Origin: Gemmatimonadota bacterium
Lineage (GTDB): Bacteria > Gemmatimonadota > Gemmatimonadetes > Gemmatimonadales > GWC2-71-9
Assembly: GCA_016720805.1 (NCBI GenBank)
Contig: JADKJZ010000014.1
Span: forward strand, 1,054,001-1,118,000
Direction: 5' to 3'
Length of the DNA: 64,000 nt
In this document: in pieces, positions 34,672 to 43,631 of the stretch
Position numbering within the stretch: the stretch's first letter is position 1
Layout: each line of letters begins with the position of its first letter
Notes under the pieces: generated by a model
Database searches by the model: none
Seen by the model: the letters and a program-made list of their open reading frames with translations, nothing else
What the model was told of the DNA's origin: nothing
Program-made: the position numbers and the translations under genes

Positions 34672-35771
34672 CCACCGTCTTGCTGGCAGGCGGTGGCACC
34701 GGCGGTCACCTGATGCCGGCACTCGCCATCGCCCAGCAGTTGCAGGCGCGCCACCCCGACTGGCGGATCGTGTTCGCGGGTGCTGAACGCGGGATCGAGG
34801 CGACCGTCCTCCCCGAACGGGGCCTCCCGCACCGCCTCTTTCCGTTCGAACCAATCCATCGACGGCAGTGGTGGCGCAACGTCAAGTGGCCGCTGCTCGC
34901 GTGGCGCGTGGCGCGGGCCGTCGACCGCATGCTGGATGACGAACGCCCGGCCCTGGTGATCGGGACCGGCGGCTATGTGAGCGGCCCCGTCGTGTGGCGT
35001 GCTGCGCGGCGCGGGATCCCCACGGCGATCCTCGAGCTCGATGTCCTCCCGGGGTTTGCCACCCGGCGCGCCGCGCCGATGGTGCAGGAGATCTGGACCG
35101 CCTCGCCGGAAGGACTCGCGGCGCTGGGGCCTGGCGCAGCCGCGCGCGGCCGGGTGACTGGCGCGCCGATCACGCCGCCCGACCCGACGCGCCGCGATGC
35201 GGCCCGCCAGAAGTTCGGCCTGACGGACGACCGACCGGTGCTGGTGATGACTGGTGGCAGCCAGGGCTCTCTCGCGATGAACCGGTTGATCGCCGATTGG
35301 CTGCGTGATGGCGGCGTGGCCAACGCGCACCTGATCTGGGCCACTGGGCGCGGCACGTACCAAGAGTTTGCACACCACCATCTGCCACCCGACGTGACCG
35401 TCGTGCCGTTCCTCGACCCGATGGCCGATGCCTGGGCGGTGGCTGACCTCTGCGTGGCGCGTGCCGGGATGATGACCCTTGCCGAGCTCTGCGCGTGGGG
35501 TATTCCGTCGGTGCTGGTGCCGCTGCCCACCGCCGCTGCCGATCACCAGCGTCACAACGCCGAGGCGATGGCCGCCGCAGGGGCAAGCGTGGTGCTTGAG
35601 CAGGCGGGACTCACCGCGCAGCATCTCGGTGACACGCTCACGGCCCTCCTGGCTGACGCCCCGCGACGCGCGGCCATGGCGGCCGACGCACGGCGACGCG
35701 GCAAGCCGGACGCTGCACGGCAGATCGCCGAGCGGTGCGAGCTCCTCATTGCCTCGGGAGCCTCGTCATGA
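34668..35771 (+). CDS. murG: UDP-GlcNAc:lipid I N-acetylglucosaminyltransferase
   Basis: The 367-residue GT-B glycosyltransferase converts lipid I to lipid II on the inner membrane face. It has the G-loop LLAGGGTGGHLMPAL, a GTGGYVSGPV segment, a second glycine loop in MTGGSQGSLAMN and the donor-binding VARAGMMTLAELCAWG with HQRHNAE. The start is GTG at 34668, overlapping the ftsW stop; the open frame upstream lies inside ftsW. It overlaps the DUF2264 gene by four bases. Confidence 0.95.
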   Translation: MTTVLLAGGGTGGHLMPALAIAQQLQARHPDWRIVFAGAERGIEATVLPERGLPHRLFPFEPIHRRQWWRNVKWPLLAWRVARAVDRMLDDERPALVIGTGGYVSGPVVWRAARRGIPTAILELDVLPGFATRRAAPMVQEIWTASPEGLAALGPGAAARGRVTGAPITPPDPTRRDAARQKFGLTDDRPVLVMTGGSQGSLAMNRLIADWLRDGGVANAHLIWATGRGTYQEFAHHHLPPDVTVVPFLDPMADAWAVADLCVARAGMMTLAELCAWGIPSVLVPLPTAAADHQRHNAEAMAAAGASVVLEQAGLTAQHLGDTLTALLADAPRRAAMAADARRRGKPDAARQIAERCELLIASGASS

Positions 35772-37018
35772 CCAGCCGTCGAGATTTTCTGCACGCGGTC
35801 ACGGTGGGCGGCGTGGCGCATGGCGCACTGGCGGGCCGCGTCGCCGGCAACGCTCCGCCGGCGCCGGCGTCCGGAGCCGATGATCGTGGGCGGTGGGTCG
35901 CTGTGGCGACACGGATGGCCGATCCACTCCTCGGAGCGTTGGCACGCGGCGAACTCAAGCTCCGCATGCCGGTCGAGGCAGTGGCCGGTGCCGAGGCCGA
36001 TCGACGCAAGGTGACCCACCTCGAAGGATTCGGCCGCCTGCTCGCCGGATTGTCGCCCTGGCTCGAGCAACGGCTGCCGAGTGGCGACGAGGAGCGCAGC
36101 CGTGCGCGCCTGGCTGCGCTGGCGCAGCAGGGAATGGACGCCGCCACCAACCCGGCGTCCCCCGATCGGATGAACTTCTCCGACGGCGCGCAGCCGCTCG
36201 TCGACGCCGCATTCCTCGCGCATGCGATGCTGCGCGCCCCGCGCACGCTGTGGCAGGAGTTGCCGTCCGCGACCCAGGGCAACGTCCTGGCCTCGCTCCG
36301 CGCCACGCGCGTGATCCGGCCGGGCTACAACAACTGGCTCCTCTTCAGTGCCATGATCGAGGCCGCGCTCGCCTCCGTCGGTGAGTCGTGGGACCAGATG
36401 CGGGTGGACTACGCCCTGCGGCAGCATGAGCTCTGGTACAAGGGCGACGGCATGTACGGCGACGGCCCGACCTTTCACTGGGACTACTACAACAGCTTCG
36501 TGATCCAACCGATGTTGCTCGACATTCTCGTCACCGTTGGCCCCAAGGTCTCAGCGTGGAAGGAGATCGCGGCGCGGGTGACCACGCGGGCGCAGCGCTA
36601 CGCCGTGATTCAGGAACGGCTCATCTCGCCCGAGGGGACGCTGCCGCCGATCGGCCGATCGATCGCCTATCGCTGCGGAGCGCTGCAGCTGCTCGGTCAG
36701 GTGGCGCTGCGGCATGAGCTCCCCTCGGGCGTGTCGCCGGCCCAGGTGCGTGGCGGGATGACGGCGGTGATCGGCCGCATGATGGAGGCCCCGGGCACCT
36801 TCACGCGGGACGGCTGGCTGACGATCGGTCTGGCTGGGCACCAGCCGTCGCTCGGCGAGAGCTACATCTCGACCGGCTCCTGTTACCTCGCCGCAACCGG
36901 GCTCCTTCCGCTCGGGCTCCCTCCGGGGGATCCATTCTGGAGCGCCCCCCCAGCCCCCTGGACGGCGAAGAAGCTCTACGACGGCGCGGACGCCCCCGCG
37001 GACCACGCCGACGGATAG
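35768..37018 (+). CDS. DUF2264 family protein with Tat-like signal, inside the dcw cluster
   Basis: The 416-residue protein begins with a twin-arginine-like signal (TSRRDFLHAVTVGG). The body matches the DUF2264 family, thought to be alpha/alpha-toroid glycan-active proteins by fold. Features include RPGYNNWLLFSAMIEA, a LWYKGDGMYGDGPTFHWDYY stretch and SIAYRCGALQ. Many aromatic and acidic residues in these stretches fit a carbohydrate groove. It overlaps the murG end and so seems to be cotranscribed with wall synthesis genes, a position not expected for this family. A periplasmic role on wall or surface glycan is inference. Confidence 0.78.
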   Translation: MTSRRDFLHAVTVGGVAHGALAGRVAGNAPPAPASGADDRGRWVAVATRMADPLLGALARGELKLRMPVEAVAGAEADRRKVTHLEGFGRLLAGLSPWLEQRLPSGDEERSRARLAALAQQGMDAATNPASPDRMNFSDGAQPLVDAAFLAHAMLRAPRTLWQELPSATQGNVLASLRATRVIRPGYNNWLLFSAMIEAALASVGESWDQMRVDYALRQHELWYKGDGMYGDGPTFHWDYYNSFVIQPMLLDILVTVGPKVSAWKEIAARVTTRAQRYAVIQERLISPEGTLPPIGRSIAYRCGALQLLGQVALRHELPSGVSPAQVRGGMTAVIGRMMEAPGTFTRDGWLTIGLAGHQPSLGESYISTGSCYLAATGLLPLGLPPGDPFWSAPPAPWTAKKLYDGADAPADHADG

Positions 37019-37025
37019 TCACCGC

Positions 37026-37054
37026 TTTGCCCCCCTTCCGCCCGCTCTTATCTT
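37026..37054 (+). promoter_or_regulatory. Sigma-70-like promoter for murC
   Basis: TTTGCC (37026-37031), a 17-base spacer, and TATCTT (37049-37054) occupy the 42-base gap after the DUF2264 gene. The GTG start of murC is 7 bases downstream of the -10 box, near or at the predicted transcription start, so this part of the dcw cluster would start with a leaderless message. Confidence 0.55.
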
Positions 37055-37060
37055 GCGCGG

Positions 37061-38437
37061 GTGGCCGCCCTGTTTGACCCCTCCGATCCCCGTCCCGTGC
37101 ACTTCCTCGGCCTCAGTGGCGCGGGGATGAGCGCCCTCGCGCTCGCCGCGCGCCGCCGTGGCGTGGCGGTGAGCGGCTGCGATACCGAGACCGCGGCCTT
37201 TGCCGATTTGCGCGCGGCCGGCGCCGAGGCGTTTGACCACCCTGATCCGGCCCACCTTGCCGGCATCCGTGCGCTGGTCGTGACCGCCGCCGCCTCGCAG
37301 CAGCATCCCGAGATCGTCGCCGCGCGTGCGGCGGGCATTCCGGTCGTGCAGCGGAAGGAGGCGTTGGCCGATCTCGTGAACGGGACCACCCTGGTGGCGC
37401 TTGCCGGGACGCACGGGAAGACGACCACCACCGTGATGACCACCGAGGCGCTTCGTGGCGGCGGGAAGCATCCCTCCGGCCTGGCCGGTGGGCGTGTCTC
37501 CACCTGGGGCGGCAACGCGCTGCTCGACGGCAACGATCTCTTCGTGGTCGAGGCCGACGAATACGACCAGGCCTTCCTGACCTTGCAGCCGACCATCGCC
37601 GTGGTGAACAACGTCGAGGCCGATCACCTCGAATGCTACGGCAGCGTCGAGGCGATGGAAGCCGCGTACGCCACCTTCGCCGGTCGCGCCGAGCGCGTGC
37701 TGGTCGGCACCGGCGACGTGGGGAGCGATCGCCTGGCGCAGACGCTCGGCGACAATGTGTGGCGCTTCGGGCTCGAAGAGGGCGCCGACCTGCGGCTCGT
37801 GCCGCGGAACGCCGGCCCCGATGGCACCGTCGCCGATGTGACGTTCCCCGATGGCCGTCAGCAGGTGCTCACGCTGCATGTCCCGGGGCTCCACAACCTG
37901 CGCAACGCCGGGGCCGCGCTCGGCGTCGCGTTCGCGCTCGGCGCCGACCTCGATGGGGCGATCGCCGCGCTGGGCCGCTTCACCGGCGTCGGACGTCGCT
38001 TTGATCGGCACGGCGAGTCGCACGGCGTCACCTACGTCGACGACTACGCGCACCATCCGACCGAACTCGTTGCGACGCTCGCCGCCGCGCGGCAGGCCTT
38101 CCCGCACCACCGGCTCGTCGCCGCGTTCCAACCGCATCTGTATTCGCGGACGGCATCGCACGGCGCGGCCATGGGCGAGGCGCTGGCCGCCGCCGACCTC
38201 GTGGTGGTGACCGACGTGTATGGGGCGCGCGAGGCCCCGGTCGAGGGCGTGAGCGGGCATATCGTCGCCGACGCGGCCATCGCCGCGGGCGCCGTCGTCT
38301 GCTACGCGCCGGTGCGGGCAGACCTGGCCCAGGAGATCGCGTCGATGCTCCGTGAGGGCGATGTCCTCCTCACGCTCGGGGCCGGCGATATCACCCTGGT
38401 CGGCGCGGACGTGCGCCGCCTGCGCGAGGGTGCGTGA
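37061..38437 (+). CDS. murC: UDP-N-acetylmuramate:L-alanine ligase
   Basis: The 458-residue Mur ligase has HFLGLSGAGMSALA at the N-terminus, the ATP loop GTHGKTTTTVMTTEAL (H is typical of MurC), VEADEYDQAF, VDDYAHHPTE and a FQPHLYSRT segment. It adds the first residue of the stem peptide. It starts with GTG behind its own promoter-like boxes and not in the overlap chain of the upstream genes. No murB follows, unlike in many dcw clusters. Confidence 0.96.
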   Translation: MAALFDPSDPRPVHFLGLSGAGMSALALAARRRGVAVSGCDTETAAFADLRAAGAEAFDHPDPAHLAGIRALVVTAAASQQHPEIVAARAAGIPVVQRKEALADLVNGTTLVALAGTHGKTTTTVMTTEALRGGGKHPSGLAGGRVSTWGGNALLDGNDLFVVEADEYDQAFLTLQPTIAVVNNVEADHLECYGSVEAMEAAYATFAGRAERVLVGTGDVGSDRLAQTLGDNVWRFGLEEGADLRLVPRNAGPDGTVADVTFPDGRQQVLTLHVPGLHNLRNAGAALGVAFALGADLDGAIAALGRFTGVGRRFDRHGESHGVTYVDDYAHHPTELVATLAAARQAFPHHRLVAAFQPHLYSRTASHGAAMGEALAAADLVVVTDVYGAREAPVEGVSGHIVADAAIAAGAVVCYAPVRADLAQEIASMLREGDVLLTLGAGDITLVGADVRRLREGA

Positions 38438-39114
38438 CGACGCGGCAACGGGCACTGATCGTCGCTCTGGGCGCCGTGGCTGCAGTGGCCCTCTGGATTG
38501 GCGTGCCGCGCGCCATGCGTCGCCTCGAGTACTTCCGCGTCCGGCACATCGAGGTCACCGGGGTGCGGTTCCTCGACGAGCGTGACGTGGTCGCCCGCCT
38601 CGCCTTGCCGAAGACGGCCAGTATCGTCGATCCGCTGGCGCCCGTGCGTCGGAACGCCTCCGCGATTCCCGGTGTCGCGGCGGCCTCGATTGAGCGTCGC
38701 TTGCCGGGGACACTCTCCCTGTTGGTGTTGGAGGAATTGCCGGTGGCGCTCGTGATGCAGGAGGAGAAGCTGGTGCTGATGGATCGCCGTGGGCGCATCC
38801 TGCCGTTTGACCCGACGCGGGCACCGACATCGCTCCCCGTGGCCGAGCGGGATTCGGCAACCGCCGCCCTGCTGTCGGCGGTGCTCCGAGCCGATCCTGA
38901 ATGGTATGGGCAGATCGAATCGGCCCGCCGCGATGGTGGCGATGTCCTGCTCGAGGATGGCCCGCATCGGGTGCGCATTCGTCCCGGTGCCTCGCTCGAA
39001 ACGATCCGCGGCGTGACCGCGGTGCGCGCCTGGTTGACCACCGCCAATCGCCCGTGGCAGGAGCTCGATGCCCGCTTTGCCGATCGCGCCTTCGTGAAGT
39101 GGGCAACGTCGTGA
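38434..39114 (+). CDS. ftsQ: FtsQ/DivIB-like division protein
   Basis: The 226-residue bitopic protein has a membrane segment (ALIVALGAVAAVALWIGV) followed by a POTRA domain (YFRVRHIEVTGVRFLDERDVVARL) and the FtsQ beta domain with RLPGTLSLLVLEELPVAL and LMDRRGRILPFD. FtsQ links FtsB/FtsL to the divisome. The GTG start overlaps the murC stop. The family identity is secure from the POTRA-beta order and the position before ftsA. Confidence 0.92.
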   Translation: MTTRQRALIVALGAVAAVALWIGVPRAMRRLEYFRVRHIEVTGVRFLDERDVVARLALPKTASIVDPLAPVRRNASAIPGVAAASIERRLPGTLSLLVLEELPVALVMQEEKLVLMDRRGRILPFDPTRAPTSLPVAERDSATAALLSAVLRADPEWYGQIESARRDGGDVLLEDGPHRVRIRPGASLETIRGVTAVRAWLTTANRPWQELDARFADRAFVKWATS

Positions 39115-40370
39115 GCACCGTCGCCGTGCAGCGGCTCGTCGCCGCCCTCGACCTCGGGAGCACCAAGATCACCGCCATCATTGGCGAGGTGACCGGCGAC
39201 TCCCGCTCGTGGGGGCTCCGCATCCTCGGCGTCGGCAGCGAACGGTCCACTGGCGTGCGTCGCGGGGTCATTCGCGACTTCGAAGAGACGGTCCGCGCGG
39301 TGACCAAGGCGATGACGGATGCCGAACGGATCGCCGGGCTCGAGGTCGGGACGGTCTATGTCGGGGCGGGCGGGGAGCAGATCGCCCAGCGGATCTCCCA
39401 CGGCGTCGCCAGCATCACGGGCAGCGAAGTCCGCACCTCCGATCTGGCCCGTGTGAACGACGTCGCCTCGTCGGTCTCGTTCGGCCACGACCAGGAACTG
39501 CTCCACGCCATCCCGCACGACTATCTCGTGGACGGCCAGGCTGGCTACGCCGACCCGATCGGAATGGCCGGCGAGCGTGTCGAGGCGGAGGTCTACATCC
39601 TCACGGCCCGCTCCAGCGCCTTGGCGCACCAGCGGAAAGCCATCGAAAAGGCGGGGTGGAACGTCGGGGAAGTGGTGGTGGAACCGCTCGCGGCCTCGTT
39701 GGCGGTCCTGACCCCCGAGGAGCGGGAAATGGGGTCAGTTCTCGTGGACCTTGGCGGAGGGAGTACCTCTGTCGCCATCTTTCAGGGTGGGAAGCTCCGC
39801 CATACCGCCTCCCTCCGCTTTGCGGGGGGGCACCTGACTTCCGATCTGGTCCATGGCCTTGGGGTGACCCAGGCCGAGGCGGAGCGGATCAAGGAAAAGT
39901 GGGGCGCGGCCTACGAGCCGTTGATCCCGGAGAACGAAGTCGTGGAAGTCGTCCTGACGGGGGGGCAGGGGCCCCGGCAGGTGAAGCGCCAGTTGATTGC
40001 TCACATCATGCACGCCCGGCTCCAGGAGGTTCTGGAGCTGGCCTACGACGAAGTGACCCGCGCCGGCTGGGCGATGGCCGGGTTGCCGTGCGGCGTGGTG
40101 GTGACGGGTGGCGGGGCGGCGGCCCCAGGCATCGTCGAGCTGACGAGAGACGTCTTCGCGGCACCGGTACGGATCGGGGTGCCTGCGGACCAGTTGCGAG
40201 GTTTGGTGGACAGAGTGGCATCGCCGGGCCTCGCGGTTCCGGTCGGACTGGCCCTCTGGGGTGCACGACAGGTGGCGATGGGTGGGGGCTTCGGCGCCGG
40301 GGGCAAGTCATCGCCCGCCGTTGGCCGGGTGCTCGAACCAGTGCGACGCTGGTTGCAGGATTTCTTCTGA
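39111..40370 (+). CDS. ftsA: FtsA actin-like divisome protein
   Basis: The 419-residue actin fold begins with LVAALDLGSTKITAIIGEV, has the SHS2-like 1C domain (about residues 85-165), VDLGGGSTSVAIF as the second phosphate loop and VVTGGGAAAPGI as adenosine loop. The C-terminal tail (VGRVLEPVRRWLQDFF) is the amphipathic membrane-targeting helix. FtsA tethers FtsZ to the membrane. The GTG at 39111 overlaps the ftsQ stop; another GTG at 39099 is in frame. Confidence 0.96.
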   Translation: MSTVAVQRLVAALDLGSTKITAIIGEVTGDSRSWGLRILGVGSERSTGVRRGVIRDFEETVRAVTKAMTDAERIAGLEVGTVYVGAGGEQIAQRISHGVASITGSEVRTSDLARVNDVASSVSFGHDQELLHAIPHDYLVDGQAGYADPIGMAGERVEAEVYILTARSSALAHQRKAIEKAGWNVGEVVVEPLAASLAVLTPEEREMGSVLVDLGGGSTSVAIFQGGKLRHTASLRFAGGHLTSDLVHGLGVTQAEAERIKEKWGAAYEPLIPENEVVEVVLTGGQGPRQVKRQLIAHIMHARLQEVLELAYDEVTRAGWAMAGLPCGVVVTGGGAAAPGIVELTRDVFAAPVRIGVPADQLRGLVDRVASPGLAVPVGLALWGARQVAMGGGFGAGGKSSPAVGRVLEPVRRWLQDFF

Positions 40371-40392
40371 CCGACCCTCGGGGGGGTGCGGC

Positions 40393-41622
40393 ATGGCGGA
40401 CGGGATGATCTTCGAGCTCGAAGAGCAGTCAGCGCAGAATGCACGGATGAAGGTCGTTGGCGTCGGCGGGGGTGGCGGAAATGCCGTCAACCGCATGATT
40501 GCCGAGGCCCTCAGCGGCGTGCAGTTCATTTCGGTCAACACCGATGCCCAGGCCCTCGCGGCCTCGCGGTCCGACATCAAGGTGCAGATCGGCAAGAAGC
40601 TGACGCGCGGCCTCGGCGCCGGCGCCCGTCCCGAAATCGGCCGTCAGGCGATCGAGGAGAATCGGGACGAGGTGCTTGAGCATCTCCAAGGGGCGGACCT
40701 GGTCTTCGTCACCTGCGGCATGGGTGGTGGCACCGGCACGGGCGCTGCACCGATTATTGCACAGATCGCCAAGGACATCGGCGCCCTCACCGTCGGCATC
40801 GTCACCAAGCCGTTCCTCTTCGAGGGGCGGAAGCGGATGAAGCAGGCCGAAATGGGGATCACCGAGCTTCGGCGAAACGTTGACACGATGATTGTCGTAC
40901 CGAACGAACGGCTGCTCGCGGTGGTTGGGAAGGGCATTCCCTTCCAGGACGCCCTCAAGAAGGCCGACGAAGTGTTGCTGAATGCAACGCGCGGGATTGC
41001 CTCCTTGATCACCAGTACCGGCATCATCAACGTAGATTTCGCGGATGTACGGACGGTGATGCAGAACGGCGGCGCGGCACTGATGGGCACCGGCGTGGCC
41101 ACCGGCGAGAATCGGGCGCTCGAGGCGGCGCAGCAGGCGATCTCGTCGCCACTGCTCGACAACGTCTCGATCAACGGCGCCAGCGGCGTGCTGATCAACA
41201 TCATCGGCGGCGACGACCTCACCCTCGGCGAGGCGACGCAGATCAGCGGCATCATTCACGACGCCGTGGGCGACGACGCCCAGATCATCTTCGGTGCCGG
41301 GAACGACTCGCGCTGCAATGGCGAGATCCGCGTGACGGTGATCGCGACGGGCTTCGATCGGGCCGTGACGGGTGAGCCGGTGGTCGAGCGGAACGTGAAC
41401 CCGCAGGTGCTGCCGTTCTCACCGCGGCGCCAGGCCGGCGTCACGCCGCCGGCCGCACCGAGCCAGCAGTCAACGCCGGCAGCCCAGCAGCCCACGGTGA
41501 CGCCACCGCGGACCGCGCCGGTGCAGCAGCCGTTCGTTCGTCCGGTGCAACCGCCGAAGCCGGCGACGCCCGATGTGTCCGACATGGAAATTCCGACCTT
41601 TATCAGGCGGCAAATGGATTGA
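40393..41622 (+). CDS. ftsZ: FtsZ tubulin-like division GTPase
   Basis: The 409-residue protein has VVGVGGGGGNAVNRM, the tubulin signature GGGTGTGAAP, the T7-loop region NVDFADVRTVM and a proline- and glutamine-rich linker of about 75 residues. It ends with the conserved peptide EIPTFIRRQMD that binds FtsA. It polymerises into the Z ring. The ATG at 40393 follows a short gap with a G-rich ribosome-binding site. Its stop overlaps the M23 peptidase start. Confidence 0.98.
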   Translation: MADGMIFELEEQSAQNARMKVVGVGGGGGNAVNRMIAEALSGVQFISVNTDAQALAASRSDIKVQIGKKLTRGLGAGARPEIGRQAIEENRDEVLEHLQGADLVFVTCGMGGGTGTGAAPIIAQIAKDIGALTVGIVTKPFLFEGRKRMKQAEMGITELRRNVDTMIVVPNERLLAVVGKGIPFQDALKKADEVLLNATRGIASLITSTGIINVDFADVRTVMQNGGAALMGTGVATGENRALEAAQQAISSPLLDNVSINGASGVLINIIGGDDLTLGEATQISGIIHDAVGDDAQIIFGAGNDSRCNGEIRVTVIATGFDRAVTGEPVVERNVNPQVLPFSPRRQAGVTPPAAPSQQSTPAAQQPTVTPPRTAPVQQPFVRPVQPPKPATPDVSDMEIPTFIRRQMD

Positions 41623-42890
41623 TGCGTTTCCAGATTCCCCGATTTCCTCTCGCCGCCGCCGTGCTCGCGGTGGCCGCGCTGATCGTGTCGCGCGGCGACT
41701 ATCCGTGGCAGCGTCTCTCCGACGTGCCGACGACTGGCGCGATCGTCGTGTCCGATCCGTACCATACGGTGAGCGACACCCTGCAGCGTGGGGAAACGAT
41801 CGGGGCGCTGCTCGCGCGCCACGGCGTGATCGGGTTGGATCTGTCGGCGTTGGCCAGTGCGCTCCGCTTCGACCCGCGCCGCTTCCGCGCCGGGCAGGTC
41901 TTTTCGGTGCGCCGCGGTGGGGCCGCCGATGAGGCGACCCAGGTGGAATTTCGCGCCTCACCGGAACAGCGGGTGCAGTTCATCCGGACCGCCAACGGCG
42001 AGTGGCGCGGGAACGCCGTCAAGGTCTACTGGAGCACCGACACGATCCGCCTCGGCGCAACGATCACGTCGAGTCTCTTCAACGCCATCGACGACGAAGT
42101 CAGCGACGCGACCCTCGACCGTCAGGAGCGGGCCAACGTCGTCTACGCGCTCGCCGACGTCTTTTCCTACTCGGTCGACTTCTCGCGTGACATCCAGCAG
42201 GGCGATCGTTTCACGGCGGTGGTCGAGCGGCGCACCTCGGACGAAGGCGAGACCCGCTTTGGCCGCATCCTCGCGGGTGAACTGAGTGTGGGTGGCAAGG
42301 CGATCGCGGCGTACAACTATCGCAACGGTGGCCAGAACGCCTTCTACGACGCTGCGGGCAACGCGCTCAAGCGTGCCTTCCTCGCGGCACCGGTCGAGTT
42401 CCGCTACATCTCGAGCGGTCTCTCGCGCGCCCGCTTTCATCCGGTGCTGGGCGTCTTCCGCAAGCATGACGGGATCGACTATTCCGCCGCCGCGGGCACC
42501 CCGGTCCATGCGGCCGCCGAAGGGACGATCCTGCGCGCGGGGTGGGCCGGCGGTTACGGCAGACTGATCGAGATCCGCCACCGCAATGGCATCGTCACGC
42601 GGTACGGGCACCTCTCGGTCATCGGGCCCGCGATCCGTCCTGGCGCGCACGTCGGCCAGGGCGACTTCATCGGCAAGGTCGGCTCGAGCGGTCTCTCGAC
42701 CGCCCCGCACCTGCATTACGAGTTCCGCGTTGATGGCACCGCCCGCGACCCGCGCAGCGTCAAGATGGACACCGGCGCACCGCTGCCAGCGGGCGACCTG
42801 GTGGCGTTTCGCCAGGAACGCGATCGGCTCCGCGCGCTGCTTGGGCCCTCGCTCGCGTCGCCGCCGGCCCGCGGCTCCCTCGCCGAGTAG
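41622..42890 (+). CDS. M23-family peptidoglycan endopeptidase, membrane-anchored
   Basis: The 422-residue protein has an N-terminal hydrophobic anchor (FPLAAAVLAVAALIV) and an OapA/LysM-like region (HTVSDTLQRGETIGALLARH). The C-terminal LytM domain has the zinc ligands in RKHDGIDY and HLHYEF and the expected YGHLS. The catalytic set appears complete. It should cleave peptide cross-links or activate amidases during septation, and its coupling to ftsZ by stop-start overlap supports a division role. Confidence 0.9.
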   Translation: MRFQIPRFPLAAAVLAVAALIVSRGDYPWQRLSDVPTTGAIVVSDPYHTVSDTLQRGETIGALLARHGVIGLDLSALASALRFDPRRFRAGQVFSVRRGGAADEATQVEFRASPEQRVQFIRTANGEWRGNAVKVYWSTDTIRLGATITSSLFNAIDDEVSDATLDRQERANVVYALADVFSYSVDFSRDIQQGDRFTAVVERRTSDEGETRFGRILAGELSVGGKAIAAYNYRNGGQNAFYDAAGNALKRAFLAAPVEFRYISSGLSRARFHPVLGVFRKHDGIDYSAAAGTPVHAAAEGTILRAGWAGGYGRLIEIRHRNGIVTRYGHLSVIGPAIRPGAHVGQGDFIGKVGSSGLSTAPHLHYEFRVDGTARDPRSVKMDTGAPLPAGDLVAFRQERDRLRALLGPSLASPPARGSLAE

Positions 42891-42906
42891 CCCTTCCCAC
42901 CGATTG

Positions 42907-43626
42907 ATGGACCTCTATCCCGCCATTGACCTGCGCGGCGGACAAGTCGTTCGCCTCGCGCAGGGGGAAGCCGCTCGCGAAACCGTCTATGGCCACGATC
43001 CCGTGGCCCAGGCGGAACAGTTCGTTCTGGCCGGCGCCCGTTGGCTCCATGTCGTCGACCTCAATCGTGCCTTCGGTGACGGCGACAACGACACGGCGAT
43101 CGCCGAGATCGTGCGCCGGTTCGGCGATCGGCTGCAGGTCCAGCTCGGCGGTGGCATTCGCGAGGTCGCGCGGGCCGAGGCCGTGGTCCAGCTCGGCGTC
43201 TCGCGCGTGGTGATCGGCACGGCGGCCGTCGACCAGCCGGCGCTCGTCGATGCCGTGGTCCGCGCAATCGGTGGCGACCGCGTGGCGGTCGGGATCGATG
43301 CGCGCGATGGTCGGGTGGCGGTGCGCGGCTGGGTCGAGACATCCGCCGTGCGCGCCACCGAGCTCGCCGCGCGCGTCGCGGGGCAGGGCGTGCACACCGT
43401 GATCCATACCGACATTGCGCGCGACGGGATGCTGAGCGGGCCGAACCTCGACGAAGCGCTCGCGTTGCAGACCAAGGGGCCGCGGGTGATCGTGAGCGGC
43501 GGCGTGGCCTCGATCGCCGATCTGCAGGCCATCGCACGCGCAGGACTCGCGGGGGCCATCACCGGGCGCGCGATCTACGAGGGACGCTTCACCCTCGCCG
43601 AGGCGCTCGCCGCCCTGGCGAGCTGA
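42907..43626 (+). CDS. hisA: HisA: ProFAR isomerase of histidine biosynthesis
   Basis: The 239-residue TIM barrel performs the Amadori rearrangement of ProFAR to PRFAR. It has PAIDLRGGQVVRL with the catalytic aspartate, VQLGGGIRE, the HTDIARDG segment with the second aspartate and VSGGVASIADLQA. No other his gene lies nearby. HisF is paralogous but has a cysteine-rich start not seen here. PriA bifunctionality, known in actinobacteria, cannot be excluded by eye. Confidence 0.93.
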   Translation: MDLYPAIDLRGGQVVRLAQGEAARETVYGHDPVAQAEQFVLAGARWLHVVDLNRAFGDGDNDTAIAEIVRRFGDRLQVQLGGGIREVARAEAVVQLGVSRVVIGTAAVDQPALVDAVVRAIGGDRVAVGIDARDGRVAVRGWVETSAVRATELAARVAGQGVHTVIHTDIARDGMLSGPNLDEALALQTKGPRVIVSGGVASIADLQAIARAGLAGAITGRAIYEGRFTLAEALAALAS

Positions 43627-43631
43627 CCGCC

